From positions 1-7,581 of the forward strand of contig CAMPBP010000058.1 of assembly GCA_946639085.1 (NCBI GenBank): 7,581 nucleotides of DNA, given 5' to 3'. Below are positions 1 through 6,223 of the stretch, in pieces. A model generated the notes under the pieces. It did not search any database and was not told the origin of the DNA. It was given only the letters and a program-made list of their open reading frames with translations. Position numbers and translations under genes: made by a program. This stretch comes from an uncultured Lachnospiraceae bacterium (lineage in GTDB: Bacteria > Bacillota > Clostridia > Lachnospirales > Lachnospiraceae). Positions within the stretch are counted from its first letter, which is position 1, and each line of letters opens with the position of its first letter.

Positions 1-1167
1 TGCAATACCCTTTGCTTCGATAGCCTTTGCTGCGGCTTCACCTACTGCACGGATACCTTCGGCTTCCTGAGTCTTAGCATATAAGTCTGCTTCTGCTTTG
101 ATCTTAGCGGCTTCTGCTGCTTTCTGTTTCTCAAACTTCTCAGCTTCTGCTTTACGCTGTCTTTCGAACAGTTCCGCTTCCGCTTTCTGCTGACGTGCGA
201 ACTTTTCTGCTTCGGCACGTTTCTTGATGTCGGCTTCGAGTGTCTGCTCGGTAACCTCAACATCTTTCTTCTTCAATTCGATCTCACGTTCCTGACGGGC
301 GATGTTAGCGTTCGCGGTTGTGATCTCGATGGTTTTACGCTGTTCCTGTTGCTGAATCTCGTATGCGGCATCGGCCTCAGCCTGCTTGATATCGGATTCG
401 CGTTTGAGTTCGGCCTGTTTGATACGAAGTTCGTTCTGCTTTGCAGCAATCTCCGTCTCTGCTTTTACCTGAGCTTCGTTTGCAAGTCTCTTGGCTTCTG
501 CTTCGGCAATAGCCACATCCTTGTCTGCCTGAGCTTTTGCGATGGATGCATCTTTCTGGATCTGGGACATGTTGTCCTGACCGAGTGCAATGATAAGACC
601 TTTCTCGTCTTCAATCTTCTGAATGTTGCAGGATATGATCTCGATACCGAGTGCGTTCATATCCTTCTGAGCCTTTTCCTGAACCTCGTCACCGAATTTC
701 TTACGGTCGGTGTTGAGTTCTTTTAGTTTAACCGTACCGATGATCTCACGCATGTTACCCTGAAGGGAGTCGGTAAGAGCTGCGATGATCCTGGGCTCAT
801 CCATGTTAAGGAAGTTCTTCATGGCGATCTTGATGCCTTCGGGATCGGTCTTAACTCTTACTTTTGCCACTGCGTCGATGTCAACACCGATGAAGTCGAG
901 AGTCGGAACGTAACCGTTTGTCTTAATGTCGATACTGATCTGTTTTAAAACCAGCGTATCTTTTCTTTCGAAGAAAGGAAGTTTAATACCCGCGCGTCCT
1001 ATTAAGATCTTGGGTTCTTTCTTCATACCGGATATGATAAATGCTTTATCCGGGGGTGCCTTCACGTATCCGCTGGCTATGATCACCATGATAAGAATAA
1101 TGGCGATGATCACCAGTGCCGCGAACAAGGTACTTAATTGTGAACCTGCTGTCAAAAATGTGTACAT
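1..1167 (-). CDS. Flotillin / SPFH-domain membrane scaffold protein, C-terminus cut off by window edge
   Basis: Reading from ATG at 1167, 389 codons run open to the window edge. Residues 13-34 form one hydrophobic membrane segment. Residues about 36-205 are an SPFH (band 7) domain, with an APPDKAFIISG start and a LGIEIISCNIQKIED end. From about 205 onward there is a long charged, Ala/Glu/Lys-rich coiled coil with many AEA repeats (AIAEAEAKR, KAEAEKFEKQK), the hallmark of flotillins. Family members of this long type, such as Bacillus FloT (YuaG), have about 500 residues, so roughly 100 are probably missing. The short FloA type lacks this coiled coil. Flotillins oligomerise in the membrane and organise functional microdomains; an NfeD-like partner is often adjacent but would lie outside the window. 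The start is supported by a strong AAGGAGGGG site five bases from AGGAGG to ATG. No symbol is given because the paralogue cannot be settled. Confidence 0.95.
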   Translation of the reverse strand, partial: MYTFLTAGSQLSTLFAALVIIAIILIMVIIASGYVKAPPDKAFIISGMKKEPKILIGRAGIKLPFFERKDTLVLKQISIDIKTNGYVPTLDFIGVDIDAVAKVRVKTDPEGIKIAMKNFLNMDEPRIIAALTDSLQGNMREIIGTVKLKELNTDRKKFGDEVQEKAQKDMNALGIEIISCNIQKIEDEKGLIIALGQDNMSQIQKDASIAKAQADKDVAIAEAEAKRLANEAQVKAETEIAAKQNELRIKQAELKRESDIKQAEADAAYEIQQQEQRKTIEITTANANIARQEREIELKKKDVEVTEQTLEADIKKRAEAEKFARQQKAEAELFERQRKAEAEKFEKQKAAEAAKIKAEADLYAKTQEAEGIRAVGEAAAKAIEAKGIA

Positions 1168-1170
1168 ATA

Positions 1171-1183
1171 CCCCTCCTTATGT
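1171..1183 (-). promoter_or_regulatory. Strong ribosome binding site of the flotillin gene
   Basis: The minus strand reads ACATAAGGAGGGG followed by TAT and the ATG at 1167, so complementarity to the 16S rRNA 3' end is extensive. The first 12 bases (ACATAAGGAGGG) recur exactly in unit 2 of the predicted RNA at 6360-6371. Confidence 0.85.
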
Positions 1184-1229
1184 GGTTGTTGTGAAAGTAC
1201 GTTTATACTTTCTGTTTGCTTATACCCGT

Positions 1230-1258
1230 ATAATAGCGAATTTATTAAAAACGATAAA
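1230..1258 (-). promoter_or_regulatory. Candidate promoter for the flotillin gene
   Basis: On the minus strand a TATTAT -10 box (1235-1230, 5 of 6 consensus) lies 17 bp after TTTATC (1258-1253, a weak -35). It would give a 5' UTR of about 55 nt. The same DNA read forward contains TATAAT at 1229-1234, but no good -35 accompanies it, so the minus-strand reading is preferred. Confidence 0.4.
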
Positions 1259-1298
1259 CCGCCGTATATGCGAAAATTATACAACATTTCGCGCGCAT

Positions 1299-1327
1299 TT
1301 GCGAGATATCTTTTTATTTGGTACTAT
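1299..1327 (+). promoter_or_regulatory. Candidate promoter for the XRE-type regulator gene
   Basis: TTGCGA (1299-1304) and TACTAT (1322-1327) are separated by exactly 17 bp, and each matches 4 of 6 consensus bases. Transcription would begin near 1334, giving a leader under 30 nt before the ribosome binding site GGGGTGG (1349-1355). Confidence 0.45.
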
Positions 1328-1361
1328 GTAATACAGCACAAAGAAAACGGGGTGGCAAAAC

Positions 1362-1844
1362 ATGGGAAAACGCTCAACCAGAGAAAACAAATCAAGACTT
1401 CAGATAAGCAGAGAAGAAGCCGGTCTTACAAGAGAAAAAGCTTCCGAACTTATGGAATACATTTCGGATGACAGAATAGACAAGATCGAACGAGGCGTAC
1501 TTGAAGCACGTCCCGAAGAGATCGTTACGATGTCCGAATGCTACAAAGATCCGGAACTTTGCAACTATTATTGTTCGCATGAGTGTCCCATCGGACGCAA
1601 ATACATTCCCGAAGTAAAATTAAAGGAATTGTCGCAGATCACTCTTGAAATGCTTGCAAACTTAAACAGCATGGAACAGGAAAAAAATCGTCTGATAGAA
1701 ATAACCGTAGACGGTGAGATCTCATCAGACGAAAAAGACGATTTCAAAAAAATAAGGGAAAAGCTCGATTCTATCGCGCTTTCGGTTAATTCGTTAAAAA
1801 TGTGGGTTGAACATGCCACAAACAAAGGCTTGATGGATGAATGA
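1362..1844 (+). CDS. Small XRE-type helix-turn-helix regulator with a Cys cluster
   Basis: The 160-residue protein begins with a Cro/C1-type helix-turn-helix at about residues 11-58 (SRLQISREEAGLTREKASEL, then DDRIDKIERG). This is followed by a compact Cys/His group: C60, C67, C71, H73 and C75, in ECYKDPELCNYYCSHECPIG. Residues about 85-160 are charged and helical, with heptad-like spacing, and probably form a dimerising coiled coil. There is no membrane segment, so it should be a cytoplasmic DNA-binding protein. The Cys spacing could hold a metal (Zn or Fe-S) or act as a redox switch; the sequence does not decide. GGGGTGG six bases upstream supports the start. The gene is divergent from flotillin and shares a 194-nt promoter region with it, so auto-regulation or control of flotillin is possible but unproven. 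Its target is unknown. Confidence 0.88.
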   Translation: MGKRSTRENKSRLQISREEAGLTREKASELMEYISDDRIDKIERGVLEARPEEIVTMSECYKDPELCNYYCSHECPIGRKYIPEVKLKELSQITLEMLANLNSMEQEKNRLIEITVDGEISSDEKDDFKKIREKLDSIALSVNSLKMWVEHATNKGLMDE

Positions 1845-2561
1845 TCACCATCTGTTCGTAGGCCACGGCACCGTGGGAGCGTCCTTTTTTGCGGCGCTCT
1901 TTACACCCGCGAACATTACCACATACAAAACTATCAATACTACCACAAACGCAACGCCGGCCAAAATGCTTCCTACGGAAAGAAGGTAATCGTAAAGGCC
2001 GTGCACCAGTACCGGGTAAAGAACAGCTCTTCTGAAATAGAGCTTTTTTCTTTTTACATCACAAAGTGTTTCAAACTGTCTTGCTTTTCCGTAAAAGATT
2101 CCCATTATGACACCGAAAACGGCATGTGCCACCACAGCGGTAAATGCTCTCATAAACGCAAGGGAAACTCCGCTGTCGATTACATAAAGAATGTTCTCGA
2201 CTATTGCAAATCCCAGACCCGTGCTCACCGCATAAACGACACCGTCAAAAGAATAGTTGAATTCTCTGCTCTTCCACGATCCCGCTTTTAACATCAAAAA
2301 CTTAAATCCTTCTTCGGCAAATGCAACCACAAAAAAGCAGTCAAGAAACGCGTAAATAACGCTGCCTTCTTCAAATATGAGGCCAAGTATGGCGCCGCCT
2401 ATCAGCTCCGCGATCACGGCAGGTATTATCGATAAAACTCCGAAGAACATAAGCTTTATCAAAAGGCCTTTGGGTTCTTTCTCAATCTTATCCTGCTTGT
2501 AAACATAGGCGATCAAAAGGATTCCCGGAAGGGATGCAAGTATTATCAAAAGTCTTATCAT
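1845..2561 (-). CDS. prsW: PrsW-family glutamic-type intramembrane protease
   Basis: The 238-residue polytopic protein carries the PrsW signature motifs in order: EKEP at 27-30 after the first membrane helix, the EEGFK pair of glutamates at E83-E84, FDGVVY..GLGFA..EN at 105-123, an R...AHAVFG block at 138-150 (H146), and HGLYD at 187-191. The E-E pair and the late His are the residues needed for activity in the family. About seven hydrophobic segments are visible, including 1-20, 35-62, 67-82, 107-127, 140-157, 180-194 and 196-219. Bacillus PrsW makes the first cut of anti-sigma factor RsiW; no anti-sigma or sigma gene is visible here, so the substrate is unknown. It is the last gene of a four-gene minus-strand cluster, six bases after its neighbour, and its AAAGGA ribosome site lies inside that gene's end. 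Its stop codon abuts the stop of the convergent regulator gene. Symbol given by family. Confidence 0.92.
   Translation of the reverse strand: MIRLLIILASLPGILLIAYVYKQDKIEKEPKGLLIKLMFFGVLSIIPAVIAELIGGAILGLIFEEGSVIYAFLDCFFVVAFAEEGFKFLMLKAGSWKSREFNYSFDGVVYAVSTGLGFAIVENILYVIDSGVSLAFMRAFTAVVAHAVFGVIMGIFYGKARQFETLCDVKRKKLYFRRAVLYPVLVHGLYDYLLSVGSILAGVAFVVVLIVLYVVMFAGVKSAAKKDAPTVPWPTNRW
1863..1890 (+). terminator. Weak candidate terminator hairpin inside the 3' end of the PrsW gene
   Basis: CCACG-GCAC-CGTGG (1863-1867 with 1872-1876) is a perfect five-base stem with a four-base loop. A run of six T follows at 1885-1890, but eight bases lie between stem and T run, which is poor for an intrinsic terminator. 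It is listed because the plus-strand regulator gene ends at 1844 with no other visible stop signal. Confidence 0.2.
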
Positions 2562-2567
2562 AACGAT

Positions 2568-3227
2568 CTATCCTTTATATTTTTTCTTAAGCGGTCGTAC
2601 CACCATTATCGATGAAAAAATGAAATTGCTGTGCTTTTTTACGTAATCGATAAATTCCGTTCTTTTTACGTAATATTTCTTCCCCCAGGAAGAAACCGTA
2701 AGATATGTATCGTCCATGGCGGTAACGGTAACATAGTGTGCTCTCATCGCATCGGCTTTAACGTAACCCGATTCATTTTTTACGTACATATCGAGGGTTT
2801 TCTTTCCGAAAAGATTCGGCCAGTTCGGGCCTGCGGACAAGACTACCGGAATATCGTCATTTAACATCTTTTCGATGTTTTTAAAGATGTTTTTGGGAAG
2901 ACAGCCCCAGTAAGCTATAAAAGGCGATCTGTGAAAAAGAAAAAACAGATCCACGCCAAGTGTCATAAAAAGCCCGTTCATTCCGAACTTCGGTATAACG
3001 GGCAAAAACATGCGTCTTAGCTTGCGCGCATACTTTATATAATCTTCTTTGTCCAATTCGCTGCCCACACGGTCAACGGTATGGAGTAAAACGTTGGCGC
3101 ACGCTATGACACCGCATCCGTAACCGCGGACATACTTGTGAGTACTCCACGCCTGTGCGCCTCCGAAATATCTTTTCCCATCTCCCCTGACCGAAGGGAA
3201 TTCTCTTTTTAATCTTATTTCAGACAT
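2568..3227 (-). CDS. Papain/C39-like cysteine peptidase-family protein
   Basis: The 219-residue protein has the layout of a papain-like fold peptidase. GYGCGVIACANVLLH at 35-49 holds a candidate nucleophile C38 before a helix (C43 is a second Cys). HYVTVTAMDD at 164-173 offers a candidate catalytic H164. TVSSWGKKYYV at 177-187 resembles the papain NSWG element but with Ser at 180 where Asn usually stands. A segment at 126-132 (IPVVLSA) matches the 'limited/controlled access' strand common in C39-like proteins. No signal peptide or clear transmembrane helix is seen, though 86-98 is hydrophobic, so it is probably cytoplasmic or peripheral. It lies 15 bases after the kinase-like gene and six before prsW, with AGGAAAG before the ATG. 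A regulatory or maturation protease is likely, but substrate and activity are unknown; it could also be an inactive relative. Confidence 0.7.
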   Translation of the reverse strand: MSEIRLKREFPSVRGDGKRYFGGAQAWSTHKYVRGYGCGVIACANVLLHTVDRVGSELDKEDYIKYARKLRRMFLPVIPKFGMNGLFMTLGVDLFFLFHRSPFIAYWGCLPKNIFKNIEKMLNDDIPVVLSAGPNWPNLFGKKTLDMYVKNESGYVKADAMRAHYVTVTAMDDTYLTVSSWGKKYYVKRTEFIDYVKKHSNFIFSSIMVVRPLKKKYKG

Positions 3228-3242
3228 ACTTTCCTACAAAGA

Positions 3243-4658
3243 TCACTCAACCATATCAAGGCAGAGCTTAACGATAACGGTCGTACCTTCTCTTCTTCTG
3301 CTGGTGATCTCCAGCTTTCCGCCGATAAGACCCAAAACAACTTTGGTAATGGCAAGTCCGAGATACTTTGTGCCGTTGGGATCGATACAGATGTTATCGA
3401 TGCTGTCTTGATTCATCAATATCTTTATCGATTCTTCGTCCATGCCGGAGCCGAAATCTTCGACTATGATGTCGTAATATGCTTTCTGCTTAAGTACCTG
3501 TGTTTCCATAATCGTGGCATTGATAACGCCGCCGACGTATGAATTGTTTATAGCGTTCATTGCGACGTGACGAAGTATCGTTATCAAACGCTTTTCGTCG
3601 CATTTAACAATGTTGTGAACTATCTGTCTTGAGAAGTTGATCTGAAGATTCTTCTCTTTTCCGCGATTTAAGATATCCGATTCGACAAGATCGAGTATCT
3701 TCATGATATCTGCTTTTGAACGCTTGATAATGAACTGATTGTTGTTGATCCTGTTCATTTCCATGATATCGTTAATGATAACTCCGAGGTTCTCGGTCTG
3801 CATCAATATATGATTGCCGCTTGATTTGACGGAATCTGAATTGGACTCGTTGCCTGCCAGCATACGGGCTATCTCAACTATGGAATCGATGGGTTCTACG
3901 ATCTGTGTCGTAATATTGTTAAGGATCGAGTCTTTGATCCTGTTTACTTCTCTTGCCTGAGCGAGTGCACCTTCCACAAGTTCCGCCTGCTCGTTTGCCG
4001 CTCTTACTTCATCGTCAACGTCTGCAAATCCCACAACTATCTGGTTCTCCGAGCCGTTAACTTTTGCGGCTTTCATCTGGAAATAGTTGTCTCTTCCTTC
4101 TTTGTCGCCGACATAATTAAATGTATAGTAATCACGGTCTTTGAGTTTTTCTCTTAAGTTATCCGCATTGCACTCTCTTAAGAATGCTTCCTTGTAATCG
4201 TCTTTTACCAGTTTCTGACAATAAGCGTTCGCATACCATTCGAAAGGATGCTTCTCACTGTACTCGTTGCCCATATACTTTTGTATACGGCCGCCAAGCT
4301 GAAGAAACTTAAGTTCTCCCGTTAAAATATTTGCGTAATATACTGCATTGTAGTTGGCACTTAACGCCTCGATTATCTCAAGATTGTCCTTACTTACACG
4401 CTCACGTTCATTACCCATCTTGGTTAATGTCTTTTGAAAATCGCGAGCGGTAAAAGAAATAAGGAGAATGACCGCAAGCTGCATGGAGAAACTTACAATG
4501 CTCCACGCTGCGAGAATCCTTCCCAGATCTACAGAAGGACTTCTAAAGAAGTTAACGACCATTATTATGGTCACGATCCAAAAAAGAAATGTCAAAAATA
4601 GCACAGAACCCCTGAAATATACCAGTCTTATCTGTTTTTTTGTGCTGTTGTCATTCAT
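3243..4658 (-). CDS. Membrane sensor histidine-kinase-like protein lacking the phospho-accepting histidine
   Basis: The 471-residue protein has two membrane helices (about 16-37 and 49-70), with almost no extracytoplasmic loop. A PAS-like region follows (about 95-215, NYNAVYYANILTGELKFLQ to VVGFADVDDEV), then a coiled-coil linker (216-243), a HisKA-like dimerisation domain (about 240-312) and a HATPase domain (about 352-468). ATP boxes are recognisable: the N box with N368 (MNAINNS), the G1 box D401-x-G403-x-G405 (VEDFGSGM), and a modified G2 box GTKYLGLAI (429-437). The H box, normally NMSHEIRTP, reads NNITTQIVEP (247-256), putting Thr at 251 where the phosphorylated His belongs. The gene starts inside the GH3-like gene (8-nt overlap, ATGAATGA), implying translational coupling. 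No response regulator is adjacent. It may be an ATP-binding pseudokinase or a partner for another kinase. Confidence 0.88.
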   Translation of the reverse strand: MNDNSTKKQIRLVYFRGSVLFLTFLFWIVTIIMVVNFFRSPSVDLGRILAAWSIVSFSMQLAVILLISFTARDFQKTLTKMGNERERVSKDNLEIIEALSANYNAVYYANILTGELKFLQLGGRIQKYMGNEYSEKHPFEWYANAYCQKLVKDDYKEAFLRECNADNLREKLKDRDYYTFNYVGDKEGRDNYFQMKAAKVNGSENQIVVGFADVDDEVRAANEQAELVEGALAQAREVNRIKDSILNNITTQIVEPIDSIVEIARMLAGNESNSDSVKSSGNHILMQTENLGVIINDIMEMNRINNNQFIIKRSKADIMKILDLVESDILNRGKEKNLQINFSRQIVHNIVKCDEKRLITILRHVAMNAINNSYVGGVINATIMETQVLKQKAYYDIIVEDFGSGMDEESIKILMNQDSIDNICIDPNGTKYLGLAITKVVLGLIGGKLEITSRRREGTTVIVKLCLDMVE

Positions 4659-6087
4659 CGGATGTGCTCCCTTCGTCTTCCGAATAGGTCTTGCTTACCG
4701 TATTTTTATATTCTTCCGCGTATTTAAATCTGAAAACTCTTTTGAGTGAATCGTTGATTCTTTCTTCGGCGATAACCTGTTCTTTGACCGCACTGACAAC
4801 CGCTTCGATTGCAGCGTCAACATTGTCGGGGCACATTACCATATCGGCACCTGCTTTGATTGCCTTTGCGCAGGCGTCGTCATCGTAATATTCGGTGATG
4901 GTCGAACTGTCCATGCAGTTGGCGATGAGTATGGTACCCGTGAAACCGAAATCTTCTCTTAAAAGATCTTTATATATCTCTTTGGACATTGAGCAGGGCA
5001 TATTTCCCGTCGTCAGATTGTCTGCGTACGCATGGCTGATTATGATGGCCGTAAGTCCGGAATCGATACCCGCTTTATATACGTCGTATTGTTTTGCGCG
5101 AATCTCTTCCACCGTTGAGGTTATGGAAGCAACGCTTGTTTCGGGATCGTCTCTTAAAGTTCCCTGTCCGGGGAAAAATCCCGTAGCTACGAACAGTCCG
5201 TCTTCCTTGTATGCGTTAACGCTTTCCTGAACCATTCTCGATACGATAACGGGATCACTGCCGTATGAACGGTCTTTCATTACCAGAAGATCGTCATCGG
5301 AATTTATAACGTCCGAAGAAAAACCTATGTTAAAGTTTATTCCCACCGATTTAAGATAATCGGCTATAGTCTTGCTGTCTGTGTATGCCGCATAAGGATC
5401 CATCGTCTTAGCGATCTCACCTTGGGTTCTTGTGGAAGTAAATCCCAACTTCTTTGCAAGAGAACCCGTTCCGAGTTCTTCGTTAAAGCAAAGGAAAAGA
5501 GGATATTTTGAAAAGTCCTGTGTCTTTTCAAGCATTTCTGCAAACTGTTCTTTTGAAAGAGCATTCTTGTCGGAATACATTATTCCGCCGATCGTATATT
5601 TCTCAAGTGCGGCCTTGGTGCCGTCTCCCGCCTGAATAACGGTCTCAACACCCGTTATCGATTCGGGTCTTACTATGAACAAACTCATTACCTTTTCTTC
5701 CAAAGGCATCAGAGCTATCTTTTCGTCAAGCCATGCATTAAACAGTTCTTCTTCCGTAGGTTCGGGATCTTCTTTTACGTGGGGAGTGACAACGACATCC
5801 TCCTCTTCGCCGAGTATATCTTCCAAAACGTTCTCAACCTCGGTGTTTTTTTCCGCAACAACCTGAGTCTCGGTCGTTTTCCAGAAAGCCAGGGAATTAA
5901 GATCTATCTTTTTCCCGGCTCCGGATATCAAGGCCCAGACACCGACTCCCACCAAACCGAGTATCACAAAAAACGAAACGGTTGCCAGCATTCTGGCGCG
6001 CTTTCTTTTCTTGCGTCTGCTGACGACTTTTTCTACCGGTTCCTTGGGTTTATTCAAATAGGTTATATACTTGTTATCTTCTTCCAT
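4651..6087 (-). CDS. Membrane-anchored GH3 (NagZ-like) fold protein, probably catalytically inactive
   Basis: The 478-residue protein begins with a basic cytoplasmic stretch (SRRKKRKRAR, 23-32), one membrane helix (33-55) and an acidic, low-complexity linker (72-118). A GH3 N-terminal barrel domain covers about 119-455. Family landmarks are MPLEEKVMSLFIVRPE (127-142), IGGIMYSDKN (166-175), SDPVIVSRMVQ (277-287), FFPGQG (304-309), LLREDFGFTG (375-384) and AIKAGADMVM (409-418). NagZ-type enzymes cleave N-acetylglucosaminyl links in peptidoglycan fragments, and this protein would face outside the membrane. By eye, however, key residues are gone: KHFPGHG reads GFFPGQG, the Asp-x-His of the acid/base loop reads DDPE (313-316), and the nucleophile Asp position holds A389 or N390 (ILIANCMD). 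It is the first gene of the cluster, with GAGG five bases before ATG. A muropeptide- or glycan-binding sensor role is a reasonable guess. Confidence 0.85.
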   Translation of the reverse strand: MEEDNKYITYLNKPKEPVEKVVSRRKKRKRARMLATVSFFVILGLVGVGVWALISGAGKKIDLNSLAFWKTTETQVVAEKNTEVENVLEDILGEEEDVVVTPHVKEDPEPTEEELFNAWLDEKIALMPLEEKVMSLFIVRPESITGVETVIQAGDGTKAALEKYTIGGIMYSDKNALSKEQFAEMLEKTQDFSKYPLFLCFNEELGTGSLAKKLGFTSTRTQGEIAKTMDPYAAYTDSKTIADYLKSVGINFNIGFSSDVINSDDDLLVMKDRSYGSDPVIVSRMVQESVNAYKEDGLFVATGFFPGQGTLRDDPETSVASITSTVEEIRAKQYDVYKAGIDSGLTAIIISHAYADNLTTGNMPCSMSKEIYKDLLREDFGFTGTILIANCMDSSTITEYYDDDACAKAIKAGADMVMCPDNVDAAIEAVVSAVKEQVIAEERINDSLKRVFRFKYAEEYKNTVSKTYSEDEGSTSDE

Positions 6088-6111
6088 GATTCCTCATAAA
6101 TCCTTATAGAT

Positions 6112-6168
6112 ATCCAATCATAATCATTATACACCATAGGGTTACATAAATCTACCAAAAGATTGGAT
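6112..6168. repeat. 8-bp inverted repeat flanking the operon promoter
   Basis: ATCCAATC at 6112-6119 and GATTGGAT at 6161-6168 are perfect inverted copies 41 bp apart. One arm covers the predicted transcription start and the other lies just upstream of the -35 region. They could be operator half-sites, a looping site, or chance. Confidence 0.4.
6126..6154 (-). promoter_or_regulatory. Candidate promoter of the GH3-like / kinase-like / peptidase / prsW operon
   Basis: A perfect TATAAT (6131-6126, minus strand) lies about 39 bp before the start codon. The best -35 at 17 bp spacing is TAGATT (6154-6149), only 3 of 6, so an activator or an alternative -35 (TTGGTA at 6158-6153, spaced too far) may be involved. 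Predicted start is near 6119. Confidence 0.5.
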
Positions 6169-6186
6169 GCGGAGCCCCTTTTTTTG

Positions 6187-6223
6187 CAACAAAATAGGAG
6201 CCACCGTTTTTACCGATGGCTCC
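6187..6223 (-). terminator. Intrinsic terminator at the 3' end of the predicted RNA
   Basis: On the minus strand GGAGCCA (6223-6217) pairs with TGGCTCC (6203-6197). Two more G-C pairs close the loop after one mismatch, and the A-rich loop is followed at once by TATTTTGTTG. The plus strand has no T run after the stem, so orientation is minus. It lies about 55 bp before the -10 box of the GH3-like operon. Confidence 0.8.

Noticed and set aside
349..726. 125-codon plus-strand ORF inside the flotillin gene, Cys/Leu/Phe rich
   Set aside because: A shadow of the repetitive Ala/Glu/Lys codons of the flotillin coiled coil read antisense.
1229..1234. Plus-strand TATAAT as -10 of the regulator promoter
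   Set aside because: No acceptable -35 at 16-18 bp. The same bases serve better as a minus-strand -10, and a correctly spaced plus-strand pair exists at 1299-1327.
926..1471. 181-codon plus-strand ORF overlapping the flotillin start and the regulator start
   Set aside because: It is antisense to the well-supported flotillin gene and out of frame with the regulator, with no recognisable protein features.
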